Shown here: one piece after another, positions 48,164-59,838 of the stretch
Layout: each line of letters opens with the position of its first letter
How positions within the stretch are numbered: position 1 is the stretch's first letter
DNA from: Hymenopellis radicata
Taxonomy: Eukaryota; Basidiomycota; Agaricomycetes; Agaricales; Physalacriaceae
DNA: 64,000 nt
Assembly: GCA_015501595.1 (NCBI GenBank)
Contig: JADNRX010000178.1
Span: 1 to 64,000 of the forward strand
Reading direction: 5' to 3'
Notes under the pieces: generated by a model
Databases searched by the model: none
Told to the model about the DNA's origin: nothing
What the model saw: only the letters and a program-made list of their open reading frames with translations
Made by a program: the position numbers and the translations under genes

Positions 48164-51100
48164 TACTGATAAATTATGTCTGCAGAGGTATTGTAATAGG
48201 TATGCGACGTGAAGGGATAAGGATAAGAAATGCAAACAGAGCAAGAAAATGCAGAAAATGAGTAAGAACAGTTCGTAATGTCGGTGATCATGATTTGGCT
48301 TTCCCCTTGCCCGCCCTTCCTTGCCCTTGCCCTTCGATGCCGGCGCCAGAACCGTCTCGACGATATCAACCTCACTGTCAGACGAGCCCGCAACAGTCGC
48401 ATCGTCCGTCATCTTGTCCTTTTCCTTTCCCTTCTCCTCCGCCTCCTTCTGCTCCTTCTGCTCCTTCCACGTGCGCCACCCCGATGACAAACTCGTGGCC
48501 TGCGCTTTCAGATCCTCGCGCATATTCGGAATGAGCTGCGCCTTCCACTCTCTCTGCTTCACATCCTGTGCTAGTTTGCGCTAGACACAGCTTCAGCTTT
48601 ACAGTCTTCGCAAATATAGAAGCGAGAATACATACCGCGTGGCTGACATCAAAGTAGTGGTCCGGATCAGACATGAATGTTTCGACAAAGTGTATAAGAT
48701 AGAGTCCGCAATCGCAAAAGTTGGGCTGCACAGGCACCTAGAAACGAAACGTGAGTACAATGACCGTCATGGCAAAGAAATTGCGACTCACAGACGCAGA
48801 CTTGCCCACAGCCTTGCTGGTGTTCGCCATTTGCAGCTTGTCCTGGGCTTCCATACACAAGTACGCCGCAAGTATATTAACCGCTTTCGGGTGTGGGGAC
48901 CCAAGAGAGTCAAGGGTAAGAATCGTAGTCCTAAAGTTCAAACATCAGTTCTGTAGGGGGGCGACAATGAAGGGTAGCAGCGCACGTTGGTCGTTCGTAC
49001 GGGGAGCAGGAGGAATCGGCTTCGGCCCCGCTTTCTCTTTCCTTTTTGCCGTCCTTCTTGAAACGTGAAGACCCGCTCTCCACCTCTCCAACCACCTCGA
49101 TATCCGAGTCCTCGAGCGCATCCGATTTCCGTTTGCGAAATTTCCCACCAGCGCCGTAGAACTGCGCAGGAGGGATACTAGAACCAGCGGCCGACGTCGA
49201 TGCTTCGCCAGTTACAGTTTTCGGAGGCTCAGTGTCTTCGTCGTCACTATCCAGTACGGGCGCAGGCCTAGGCCGTTTTAATCTACCAGTAACCATTTCG
49301 GAGACGGTCGGCGACAATCCTCGTGCGGGCGCAAGATGCATATCCTCGTCTGGAGTTTCACTTCGCGCCTCCATATCTACATCGTCCAGCAAATGAGCCG
49401 GTGTCGGAGTAAGAGGTGAAGAGCCCATAGCAACGTCGGTTGATGTATTGGTCGGCGGAGTACAAGGTCGACTGTCCAAGCCCATTTCCTGCGACATTCG
49501 AACGAGGCCGTCTACTTCCAGCACTTCTTGGGCGTCACTTGAAAGCGCAATCGGCGACTGCTCAGTATTGCCGGTGGTAGTTTCTTGTTCTAAGGGTGTG
49601 TCCTGCACGAGAGACACGGCTTCCTTGATGGAGCCTGCTCTGCCTGGCGCTGCTTCGCTCTTGTAGACGGTGAATGGTGCTCTGGAGGAGGTAACAAGAC
49701 ATGTTGAGGATTACATATAACGGCCAGATACCAATGATAACTATAGATGGTGAAAATCATTACTTCGGATAACCAGGTAAGAAAAAACAACGCACTTCTC
49801 ATTGATGGGAACAAATAGATATTTCTTTGAGAATATATCAACCTTGGAGGTCCACCGCCGTACTTGTTGGTATCCTTCCATCTCCTCGCCTCTGAGAAGA
49901 CATGCCATTAGCCATTTAGCACGAGAAGGCAACGCTTGAGACTTACTTCTTCGTTTTGAGCTTCCCGTAAAAGAAAGAGCTGAATACATAAACCTCTTTG
50001 AACAAGTTCGGTTTCTCCTTCGCAAGTTTGGTGAGCCATAATCTGTGTTTCAAGAGGGTAAGCAGCTACAAAAATTATTCTGGACCGTAGCACATACTTC
50101 AGTCCAAATTCAATCAGATTGTCGTTCAGGAACTCGCCAGGTCCCAACCGGCCGATATCGCTTCTGTTCAAGTTGACGGCACCAGGCATACCCCAAGGAT
50201 ACACAAGTATGCTGGAGACATAGACTTCAGATGTAGCTCATGAAATATGGACATACCACTCACATTTCGTCTGCCTTCTCTATGGGTTGCTTCTGAATGG
50301 CTTGCTCGACTGCTCTATTATGCTCCGCCGATTGACGTTGTGAACGGCGTAGCGGCGCCGCGCTGTGATTCAAGTCAACATAAAAGATGACGGAAAAAAA
50401 GTCAGTCAACTCACGCGGTACTCGTGCTTGCACCTTCGTTGCTTTCTCGGCGCGGCTGGTCCGTTACTTGTGAAGAGATCAACATATGCGAACCCCTTAT
50501 GTACGACGACTCACTTCCTCTTGTGCCATTTCTCGACTTTCGCCTTGAATTCCGGACTTTCTGGTTCTTCGTCCGAGTCTGGCCCTAAGCGCTTAGACAT
50601 ATCAGGTTTCTTGACGGTCCTCCGTGGATTGGGACCCGCTTCCCCAGTCTCAATGTCCGTCCTTAGATTCGTCACACTCTCCCAAAGTGTCTTGGAATTC
50701 CTACGAACAATTAACTATCTAGCTGGGAAGGCAATTATAAAGAATTCAGACCTGACAACATTCCGCCGTGGTATTTGTTCCACGAGCCACTTAAAAAAAG
50801 CATCGTAGTCGCCATTCGAGCAATCTCTATCTCGACTGCTGACTTTGAGACACAGTTGCCGGTCTACGTCCAGTTCTGGTGTCATGTCAGTGCAGATCCC
50901 TAGGGCCTTGAGGAGCACGTACCGCTGCTGCCCCAAGTCAGAATGAAGACAGGTAGGCGAGAATCGTCTGTTGAATACTAGAGTACTTATTAGCGCTGAT
51001 CAAGCCAAACGAGCGTAAGTCACAGTACCTCTAGAGGTTAAAGTCCTTCACGTCCAGTGCAGGATGATCGTGCCTTGGTAGAGGAAGCTTGTTGTCCTCA

Positions 51101-52301
51101 ACCTTCATCGTGCCGTCTTCGGAATTCCAAAGTAGAGTCGATTCGTTGTATTTCCGCCTGCCTACATAAGCCTCCAGCAGAGGCAGCTTGACGGTGTATT
51201 TCGCCCGGTTGTTGGACTTGGGACGATTGTTGGCATTCAAGTTGACCTGAGCAGCATTTCTGGTTGGCGGAATCCTGGACGACTGCATTGCGGTCAATAT
51301 AGAAAGAAAGACAGAGGAATCCGAAACAGCCGAACCTTCCCTTTCATAGCATCCTGTTCGCGATCAGTTACAGAGGTCGAAATGGGACATCAAACAGACA
51401 AACCTTGGTCTTTATACCATCCTTCTTCAGGCCATTCCTCTTGCCCATGTTCAGACGATACAAATCTAACCTCGGAACCGATGACTCGTTGTTCTCGTAT
51501 TGCCGGATTTTCTCCTTGACGTTCCCGGTGTGGCGTCCATTAAGGTCCTTGGCAGTGATGGGATCGTCTGAGAAGCTGTCGATTTCTTCAACCTCATTAT
51601 TGGTACCGGAATCTATAAAGGCTTTCATGCCCACGGAGGAAGGTCCAGGCAAACTGGGAGGGCGCGCTATGTTGGAGAGAGTCTTCCGGCCGGCGTCGAT
51701 AACCTTGGCTTCCTCAGCGGCGCCGCGGATGCTATACTGCATGACCTTGCTCAAGTCGGAGAATGATGGTCTCTCCACCTTTTTGCCCAGATCCTCCTCG
51801 TCATCTGAAATCTCAATGGGGTCCATGGGGTCCGGGCCAAGCTTGACTAGCGGATTGTGAGTTGAAAGGGAATTTTATTCGAGCGTGTACTGTCACGCAC
51901 CACCACCATTATTATGAGCCACCTTTCTTTTCTTAATCGGCGGCCTGGCAGTGGGGTCGCGGGTTGCAGCGAGTAGCGTTCGAGACGCAATGGGGTTGCG
52001 AAATGTACTCTGTGTCCTGCTAGCACCAAATGGTCCACTGGCAATACTAGCCTAGGTATCGTGAGGACAATGGAGCGTTGCAAGATGGAGAATGGCGCAC
52101 TCTACGTTCGTTGGTCGGGATTTGTATCGGGGTCCGATCTTGTGTCCACCGCTTGCTAATCAAGAGATGAGCGCGAGAAGGAGCGACTATGGCAGTAACG
52201 CACTTGTTGCTGCCCGACGCGTCTCTGTTATTCGGAGGAGGGGGCGATGCCAGCCCATTAACAACGTCACTCTGCTTCGGTCCTCTCGCGGTCGAGGTCA
52301 T
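48140..52301 (-). CDS. Ulp2/SENP6-7-like SUMO protease (C48)
   Basis: Cysteine protease that trims SUMO chains in the nucleus. Start at 52301 (MTSTARGPKQSDVVNG); a 33-nt exon (52106-52138) and the next exon carry a nuclear signal RPPIKKRKV (about 51920), then DPMDPIEISDDEEDLG (51826). The catalytic domain starts ILVYPWGMPGAVNLNRSDIGRLGPGEFLNDNLIEFGLK (about 50215-50100), continues KEVYVFSSFFYGKL, then SKKYLFVPIN and the catalytic His in HWYLAVICNP (about 49735). A Pro/Ser/Asp-rich insert of about 270 residues follows, then Asp in ILTLDSLGSPHPKAV (about 48930), the oxyanion Gln and catalytic Cys in VPVQPNFCDCGLYLIHFVE (48737-48685). More than ten introns. The last about 40 codons read as a hydrophobic run into the TAD3 3' end; a one-base change near 48302 would end it earlier as GKAKS. 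Confidence 0.87.
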
Positions 52302-52430
52302 CGTGGAGAAAGCCAGGCGAACCGCCCGTAATGCAGCACAGAATGGCGGTTGCAGGTCAAGATGGCGGTCATCCCAAAATAGGAAACTCTATCTCTCAAT
52401 CACAATATTTATACACATAACACCCTCATC

Positions 52431-53819
52431 CTAGTACAGCGTATTTACGAATCTATAAAAATCCGCAACAAGGTAAAGACTCCCCGCCAACACCACCAAT
52501 CTATCCCCATCGCCTGCCAACGACTCCAACACGCCGCGGAGCCCGTTTTCACCTGCCGCCTCGACCACCTTTACCTCAGTGCCGGGCGCAAGACCGTGTA
52601 TCGCATCGCGCAAAACCCCCGGCTCCTCGCACTTTATCCACGGCATACCCTCCGGCAGCGAAAACCCCATCGCAACAACGTCCACATCCACGTTCGGTGG
52701 CAATGCCAAGGGAAAGAGTGGCGCGAGCGTTTCCGCAGGCTTTTTAGGCGGGGAATGCGATAATGCCAGGACATATGTCACGGATATGCGTTTGGAAGGA
52801 TCGGCGGTCGACAGCAGCTGTGTCAGATACCGTGCCAGCGTCAATGATGAGGCAGGATTGTGCGCCCCGTCCACTAAAACGGGGAGATCCCGCACTGAGT
52901 GAAAAGAAAGCCGTCCAGGCCATCGAGTCGCCTCTACGCCAGCTGAAATGACCTCTGCCGTCAAGCGCTGCCGCAGCCCAAGATCAGAACACGACGCATG
53001 AGACAGCAGCGCGTCAATCACGCCCAGTGCCGTACCCAAGTTCTGCAACTGGTGTGCTCCCCGTAGGGATGTCCGTGCACGAACGGGTTCAGACAGCGAG
53101 GGCAGCACACATTCAACAGCAAAAGGCGGCGGGGGATTCCACGGAGGCGACAACGAAAACGGTGGCGGCTCGGGACCATCAACTGGTACGCTCCACTCCC
53201 GCGGTACAACACGGAGCGCCGGCAGGACATCACCATCGACAACCTCGTTCACCACAGCCGCGACCGCGTCGTGGCTCTGAGGTCCCAACACGAAAGGCTT
53301 CCCTACCCGCGCAATAGCTGCTTTTTCCTTTGCAATCTCAGCCACGGTCGTCCCAAGAAATGCCTGATGATCCAGATCCACCGCAGTTAACACCGAAACT
53401 GCAACGCACGAGTCGGGCAGAACATTCGTCGCATCCAGACGGCCGCCCAGTCCGACCTCCATCACGACGAAATCGACTTTGGCTTGCTCAAAGATCATGA
53501 GCGCAGTCAACGTCAGGACCTCGAAGCTGCTGATAGGAAGCGCGTGTTGTTTCGACGCGGATTCGACCAAGGCTTTGCAGGAGGAATAGGTCTCAGGATC
53601 CACGCTCGCGTTGTTGATGACGATCGAGTCGTAAACTGTTAGAAGATGCGGACTGTTGTACCGCCCTACAGACATGCCCGACGCGCCTAGAATCGATGAT
53701 AAGAAGGCGGAGACGCTGCCTTTGCCATTAGTTCCCGCTACATGTATTGTTGGCCGAGTGTAAGGTGGGAGAAGCCCATACAGCGCGCATATGCGGTCAA
53801 GAGTGAGATCAATAGACAT
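52431..53819 (-). CDS. FOL3: Dihydrofolate synthase (folylpolyglutamate synthase family)
   Basis: Adds glutamate to dihydropteroate in folate synthesis. Intronless frame; start at 53819 gives MSIDLTLDRICALYGLLPPY, the usual N-terminus (the frame stays open upstream but lacks an ATG). The ATP loop is IHVAGTNGKGSVSAFLSSIL (residues about 25-44), followed by GRYNSPHLLTVYDSIVIN, FEVLTLTALMIFEQAKVDFVVMEVGLGGRLDATNV, DLDHQAFLGTTVAEIAKEKAAI and FVLGPQ. The C-terminal ligase domain has LRGAHQLQNLGTAL, ATRWPGRLSFHSVRDLPVLVDGAHNPASS and LVVLAGSLYLVADFYRFV. The central stretch VPVDGPEPPPFSLSPPWNPPPP is Pro-rich. It lies 130 bases downstream of the SUMO-protease start on the same strand. Confidence 0.93.
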   Translation of the reverse strand: MSIDLTLDRICALYGLLPPYTRPTIHVAGTNGKGSVSAFLSSILGASGMSVGRYNSPHLLTVYDSIVINNASVDPETYSSCKALVESASKQHALPISSFEVLTLTALMIFEQAKVDFVVMEVGLGGRLDATNVLPDSCVAVSVLTAVDLDHQAFLGTTVAEIAKEKAAIARVGKPFVLGPQSHDAVAAVVNEVVDGDVLPALRVVPREWSVPVDGPEPPPFSLSPPWNPPPPFAVECVLPSLSEPVRARTSLRGAHQLQNLGTALGVIDALLSHASCSDLGLRQRLTAEVISAGVEATRWPGRLSFHSVRDLPVLVDGAHNPASSLTLARYLTQLLSTADPSKRISVTYVLALSHSPPKKPAETLAPLFPLALPPNVDVDVVAMGFSLPEGMPWIKCEEPGVLRDAIHGLAPGTEVKVVEAAGENGLRGVLESLAGDGDRLVVLAGSLYLVADFYRFVNTLY

Positions 53820-54062
53820 GCTCCGAGCCGGTAGAGGATCTGTGAGGTCCTTGAGTTTACTCTTAGGCCCCAATCAAGAAACGGAAGGCAAGTACCTATT
53901 GATCGTGATGGATGTGAAGCAAGTGCCGATTGGTCAAAGTCCGAACACTGCATTGAATATCGAAAGCTTGACAACTAAAACTAAGAGAGGAATACACGTT
54001 TCAATGCAAGTACAACAATTTGTCCATGTCCATGTCCATGCCCAATGAATATAGCTGGAAAA

Positions 54063-55400
54063 TCAGGCTTTCCCCATCAATTTCTTTCCTTCCTCTATAC
54101 GTTCTTCGTTATGTGAAAGCTTGCCCGAAAGGACCTTCACCTCTCCCTTAACCTTGTCCATGAACGTGGACTTCCTTCCCACCGAACCTGTACCTGAACT
54201 GCCACTTCCATTCGACCAACTGCTCGTTTCGGTAGTTTGGGTAGTCAAAGGAGCAGGAGAGGCCTGGTGCGGCGACGATGTGTACGAAGGAGAATCTGGT
54301 TCAACAAATTTGGAGTGACCGGTATCAGGCATCGTCGAGGCCGACGGGGTAACATTGGTGCGACTTTATTGTCCTAGAAGAAAGCAGATTATAAGCAAAT
54401 GATATGGATGGGAAATGAGACCAAGTACAGAAGGAAGAGGCGCGGACGACTCTTCCCGCGCAGTAGCGTACGTACGCCCATCAGGATTGACGGAGGGCGT
54501 CGTCTGGCTGAAGTGGTCAGGATGTGAGTCACGTACAAGGTGTGTTTCCTTGCGTCCGTTGACTTTCTCGAAAGAAGATTTGGACTTGTGGTCCGGTGGA
54601 GTATGGGGTGACGGAAGGCCAGTCGCTTCACGATGCGAAACTGTCTCTGCCATAGGTGCAGCGTCAACGTTTGGCAAGGGCGTGGGAGGGGGAGTACTAA
54701 GATCTGATTCTGTGGTCGTTGCACTATAAGATGCGGAGCTCGTGCCAGGAATAGATGACATCTCGGTACTCGTTGACCGTCCAGTCAGCTGCCCATCTGA
54801 ATGGGTGTCACTCCCATCCTGCGCTCGAGTGCTTACCTCAGACATCGAGACTGGGGATGACTGGGTCTCGTCGCGAGATGTATCAGGGTTGGTAGCAGGG
54901 GTGAGGTAGGAGGTTGTAGGTGGAGATGATTGGGATTCAGCAGCGCGTTCATCGGGAAGCTTGGCGACACTAATCTCGCTAGCGCGTCCCGGAAGAGAAC
55001 CTACTCCGACACTAGACAGAATGTTGCCTTCGATTTCTTGGGAAGGAAGGGAGGTTTGTGGTTTGGACTGGGCACCCGCTGGACAGAAATTAAAAGCACG
55101 TTTTTCATGACATAAAGGAAACAAACGGAAATACGATGCGACTGCTTGCGGAATATACTGCTTGGCAGTCTCCAACAGACCACCGGAAGACTCTGCTGGT
55201 GGCGTATCGACGACAGGATCGACGTCGCGGCCATAGTGGCCTGGCATTTTCGGACCGGGAGTGCTCACTGCGGGCTCAATGGTCGGTCGCTGCTGGGCAA
55301 GATCTGCTTCCTTCTGAACTGCGGCAGTGGTGCTCTCTGACCATTCCTGAGCTGGTGTATCGAGGATATCATTGTCGATGAAAGGCGCTTGTGTCGACAT
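54063..55400 (-). CDS. Low-complexity protein with KVKGE..LSGKL C-terminal motif
   Basis: Not assigned to a named family. Start at 55400 (MSTQAPFIDNDILDTPAQEW). The first exons contain ESSGGLLETAKQYIPQAVASY, an amphipathic helix; then about 250 residues rich in Ser, Thr, Pro and Glu, likely disordered. An intron of 48 nt near 55080-55130 and one near 54365-54420 are supported by GT..AG ends. The last exon ends DKVKGEVKVLSGKLSHNEERIEEGKKLMGKA, a highly charged, Lys-rich helix that I remember at the ends of several uncharacterised basidiomycete proteins, loosely like CsbD-type stress proteins. The exact splice before MPDTGHS is uncertain because TAA lies in one frame right after the acceptor. 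Two TGACGCG sites (55459-55466, 55484-55491) lie 60-90 bases upstream of the start. Confidence 0.65.
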
Positions 55401-56048
55401 GGTGGCGGCGAAGTGTAGACGGGTCTAAGACCATCGCGCTATATAAGTGCTCTCAAGATGACGCGTATGACGTGAGTGGATTATGACGCGCACTTACCAC
55501 GCGATCACGATGCACATTGCAAGTCGTTTCCTATGGATTCGACAGTGTCATAACCCCAGGCAGAATCATCCTAATCGTTGCATTGAAAGGGCGATGCTTA
55601 TCAGATGAACGATAAGTTCTTTCGACGCAAATTAACTTCGCGTTCTGCGCCACAAGCACCTGTCAGCTTGGAGCGCGGAGGCATTGTGGTCAATGTAGAG
55701 CATCATCAAGCGTTATCTGATGTCACAGATATTCTGGTTGGGGCATCTGTTGATAACAAGTGCCATCAGTACATCATAAAGTGAAATATGAGCCACACTG
55801 GTGACTGTACAGATCTATGCGGAAGCTCAATGTGGCGACAATAATCAATCCTACAATGGAACTGGAAAAACGATCGCGCTAAAAACTGAGCCTAGGCGCC
55901 TGAATTAATAGTTGAGTTGTATCCGAAACAGAACACACCAAGTGGACCTTTCCAACGTTGAATTGCAGAGCATCCGCGACCGAGAAAGGAAGGAAGCCTC
56001 CACTTACCAAATAAGGACTGATCGCGCTCTCCTCTTACCACTCACAAC
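55401..56048. promoter_or_regulatory. Divergent promoter region (low-complexity gene / CAP1)
   Basis: About 650 bases between divergent starts. TGACGCGTATGACG (55459) and TGACGCGC (55484) are close to the minus-strand gene. No gene or repeat recognised. Confidence 0.45.
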
Positions 56049-57291
56049 ATGGACGCCAAAGAACGCATCGACGCGGCCGCCAGCTTCCTGCTCCAATCCC
56101 CGCCCGGCGAAATCAACGACGTGCTCAACGGTTCTCATTCACCTTTCCTCCGCCTCCTCACCCAACCTGACTTTGTGACCCGTGCTTAGATGTGCGCAAC
56201 ATCATATCCGACGACGAGTCGCTGCAGGCCGGCGTCCTGCCTGCGCTGCGCGAGTACAATCTAGCGCAATTCATGACGGTCGACGTGCCGGGGACGCAGC
56301 ATCAGGTATTCATTGGCGGCCGCCAGTTGCGACGGCTGACATTCGGCGGTGTGTAGGCCATCGTGAGCGAGGCGGCTCGTGTTCCCTCCGCAGAGGCGGG
56401 CGCAGAGCGCTTCCTGAATCCGCGATCCAAGACGAGTTACATATTTGACCACCTGGCATTGGTGAGTTTTCGCTATACGCGCTAGATTGAACTCAAAGTA
56501 TCGCCCCACAGGAAGCCTCTGAACCGCAGGAGGTAGAGCCCAACGTCGATTCAGAGCCTTTCCGGTAGATATTCCTCAAGGGTTCATTGGACAACTGACG
56601 ACGACTGTAATCCCGCAGCTCTGCACTGGAGCAAGCTACGCTCAAGTATCTGAACGCTCACTTCCACGACGGCGTCACCTCTACGTTCTCCTCGACCTCC
56701 TCCCCGAACCAATTCATAATCCAAGTCGTCGCGAACAAGTACAACCCCACAAACTACTGGTGCGCCCATCCATCCCCTGTCACTCCACGCTCAAAGCTCA
56801 TACTCGATACAGGTCGGGCAGATGGCGATCCGAATACATCGTGGATCTCAACGAGAACAAAGTGGATGGGAAGATACTCGTCAATGTTCATTACTACGAG
56901 CAAGGCAACGTGTGTAACATCCTTCTACCCGGCTTGGATCACAACTGATTCATATAGGTTCAACTCTCCACGACGCACACCATCGGATTAACACTACCAC
57001 CCGCCATAGTCACCTCTTCCCCAACTACTTCGGCTTCCAAAATCCTTGCACTCATCGAATCTGAAGAAGGCAAATATCAAGCGTCCCTAGCTGACACGTA
57101 TCACGAGATGGGAGAGAAGACGTTCAAGGGCTTGCGACGCGCGCTGCCTATGACGAGACAGAAATTAGACTGGGATAAGGTTTAAACATATTTTTTTTCA
57201 CGTTGATTTTCATCTAATCTTTGCCAGGTGCTGGGATACAAATTGGGAGCTGAACTTTCGTCGAGTAAAGCAGCATTTGCGGCCTCATAGA
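56049..57291 (+). CDS. CAP1: F-actin capping protein alpha subunit
   Basis: Heterodimerises with the beta subunit to cap barbed ends of actin filaments. Start at 56049 (MDAKERIDAAASFLLQSPPGEINDVLN). After the first intron comes DVRNIISDDESLQAGVLPALREYNLAQFMTVDVPGTQHQ, then NPRSKTSYIFDHLALEAS, ALEQATLKYLNAHFHDGVTSTFSSTSSPNQFIIQVVANKYNPTNYWSGRWRSEYIVD, DGKILVNVHYYEQGNVQLSTTH, and EGKYQASLADTYHEMGEKTFKGLRRALPMTRQKLDWDKV, the C-terminal tentacle. All are family-typical and full length. Introns near 56131-56189, 56307-56355, 56462-56510, 56567-56617, 56759-56812, 56909-56957 and 57181-57229. The first intron donor, GTTCTC, is weak. Confidence 0.94.
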
Positions 57292-57475
57292 CATCGTACC
57301 TGCGGGATGTATTAACAATACAAAATAGCAATCTTGTACATCATTACAGAGTCGACTGCGACTGCAATTTCTGGATATGTTTCAATCCTTTTGATTGGTG
57401 GTACAGTGACATACAGCCTGGCATGCATAAATTATACTATATGTGATGCTAATAAAGTGTCCCAGCACATACATC

Positions 57476-59350
57476 TTACAACTTGGACCCGAACTGCGAC
57501 TCGGTGACGCCCTTGCCCATAGCAGCAGTTGACGACACACCACCAGTCACCGTCTTGATCAAGTTGTCCGCATAGTCGGCTCCACTCCACTGCAGGATAG
57601 TCAGTCAGCAAGAGTTTGCGTAGAAGCAGGAACTTCTGCTTACCTTTTGATGAGTCAACACATCGGTGCCCAATTCTCGCTCTTTCCGCTGCACAATCTC
57701 GACATACGCCTTCATACCAGTCTTGGCGTAGTTCTGCGCAAAGAGGTCGGATATGTATGCATTGGAGTGCAGACCACCGAGCTATGGATTATCAGTGTGT
57801 CGTTCTGCGACAAAGATATCGATCCAAACTTACAGTGATGAACTGCCAGACAAAGCCCAGCTTGCCAAGCTCCCAGACATACGACTCCATGTCCTTCTCG
57901 CCCAATCCAGCAGCATCCCAATTGAACGACGGGCTCAAGTTGTACGCGAGCCAGTGGCCAGGGCGTATGGCATGCACACCCGCAGCGAACTCCTTCGCCT
58001 GCGCCAGAATAGGACTCTTCGTCTCCATCCAAAGCAAATCGGCGTAGGGTGCAAACGCAGCGGCACGGTTGATCGCACACTGGGTACCACCCTGGTAGCG
58101 ATAATATCCCTCACGTGTCCTCGGCGCGTCCCAGTTCCAGTATGGAACAGACTTCAAGCCAAACTTCTTCTGCGCAATCTCGACAGCACCGGCGTACGAC
58201 TCGTGCGCGACGGCGGCCAGGAACTGCTGAACAGTCGAAGCATTCGCGCCCTGCTTCTTCAAAGCCTCAGCCAAAGGTGCGGAGAAGAGCTGCAGGTTCG
58301 CGGACGCGATCCATTGGTCCTCAATCGACTGCAGCTGATCGCCCGACTTTCCGGCGCGTTCAGCTTCGACCATGACGGTGTTCAAAGAAGGTAAGGACGG
58401 GTTCGTGCACCCAAGGATGAAAGCGTGATCGCGATCGTCAATGTTGGAAGTAATGAGCGTTGCGGCCTCCGAGTCCGTCCTGGCAATGGCAAGATTCTCT
58501 ACGCCCATGATGTCGTACTGGAGACGGATAGCGACGAGGCGATTGATGTGCTCGGAAATGGGGACCAAAACCTTGCCCGCCATGTGACCGCACTTTTTGG
58601 TTCCCGGGGCCTGGTCCTCGACATGTATTCCTGCGGCACCCTTCTCCACCATCATCTTGGTCAGTTTCATGATGGCAGTCAATCCACCGTGACCAGTGTC
58701 GGCATCGGCGACGATAGGCCTGAGGTAGTCGACGTAGGGGGTCTTGGCGAGTTGCGCGTCTGAAAGGCTAGAACGCGCCTCTCGCTGCTTGCGGTCGTGG
58801 AAAAGCTGAGCCATGAACAAGTGCTCGACTTTGTTTGGCACCGTGTTGGATGGGTAATCTAGAATACATTTAGAATGAAGATCGTCAGCAGACTAAAAAG
58901 CTTCACCTGCGAGATCCGGTCCAGGCTCGTTGGTGCTCGACGCCGTGCTGGATGACTGCCACCCGGAAACATAGACAGTTTCGAGGTACTTGGCCATCTG
59001 GGTTACTTGTACGGGATCAAGACTAAAGGAACTTAAGATCTACAAAAATACAATGGCAAGGACGACTCACGCTCCGTAAGTGTGCGAAGGGGTGCCCCGC
59101 TTGTGGTGCTCGCTGAGGAGTGCCCATAGCTTCTTCGCCTGGATGTTGGATGGATACTCGATAGGCATCGTGCCGCGTTTGGCGACGACCTGGGCGGCCG
59201 TGTACGGACGCGTTACCCGTGCAAATCGAGGGTTCTGGAGGACGATGGCGGTGAGTATGAGGCATATCAAGACAAGTCACTGCTTACCTTCCACCACTGC
59301 TCGACTTGCTGGACTTCTTTGGCAAAGGCAGCTTTCTCGGAGGACGACAT
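57476..59350 (-). CDS. ICL1: Isocitrate lyase with PTS1
   Basis: Glyoxylate-cycle enzyme splitting isocitrate into glyoxylate and succinate during growth on C2 compounds or lipids. Start at 59350 ([21 protein letters not shown]). Introns near 59226-59288, 59021-59070, 58858-58908, 57784-57833 and 57592-57644. Conserved blocks: [64 protein letters not shown] with the active-site KKCGH (about 58605-58580), [36 protein letters not shown], and [16 protein letters not shown] [12 protein letters not shown] at the splice. The protein ends [11 protein letters not shown] is a type 1 peroxisomal targeting signal, so it should reside in glyoxysome-like peroxisomes. Full length for the family. Confidence 0.96.
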
Positions 59351-59838
59351 TTTGTTAGTATGGGGAAAAGAACTGGCGATGGTGGCAGTAATAAAGAGAA
59401 AGAGATCGTCTTTGCCTCCCCGCATTTCAAGTGTATCCCCTGTCTCTGCCGGGATGCGGAACACATGTGATTCCGCTGTAAACATCTTCATCCTGTTCCG
59501 GACGGGGCTCCACCCTTTCCTCGCTATTCTTGAAGGTCACGATTTCACAGCGCGTATCTTCTAAGGTTTTAACTCGTTCTGATATGTAGCTTCACAAGGA
59601 TAAATACGCTCTAACTCCCCGTTAAAATGCTCGGCTTGGTAGCGCAAGTCCACTCAGATACGAGCGCGCAGCGGAATGGTGGTAGAGAGCCCCCTTTGCG
59701 CGCCTCCGTCGACCGATATTTCCCGAAAGACCTCCACAACCTTTCACCGCTTATTTCCGTTGCAAGAAGAACGGCAACGGACTTGTTGTTCCGCGTTGGA
59801 CGAATCACGCTACGAAGGTTGTGGAAACACGCCTCCCG
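59351..59838. other. Intergenic, promoter side of ICL1 and 3' side of ALG7
   Basis: About 490 bases. No gene, RNA or repeat recognised; open frames on both strands are featureless. Confidence 0.5.

Noticed and set aside
53819..53873. Earlier start of dihydrofolate synthase
   Set aside because: The codon at 53873 is TTG; the first ATG in frame, 53819, gives the normal family N-terminus.
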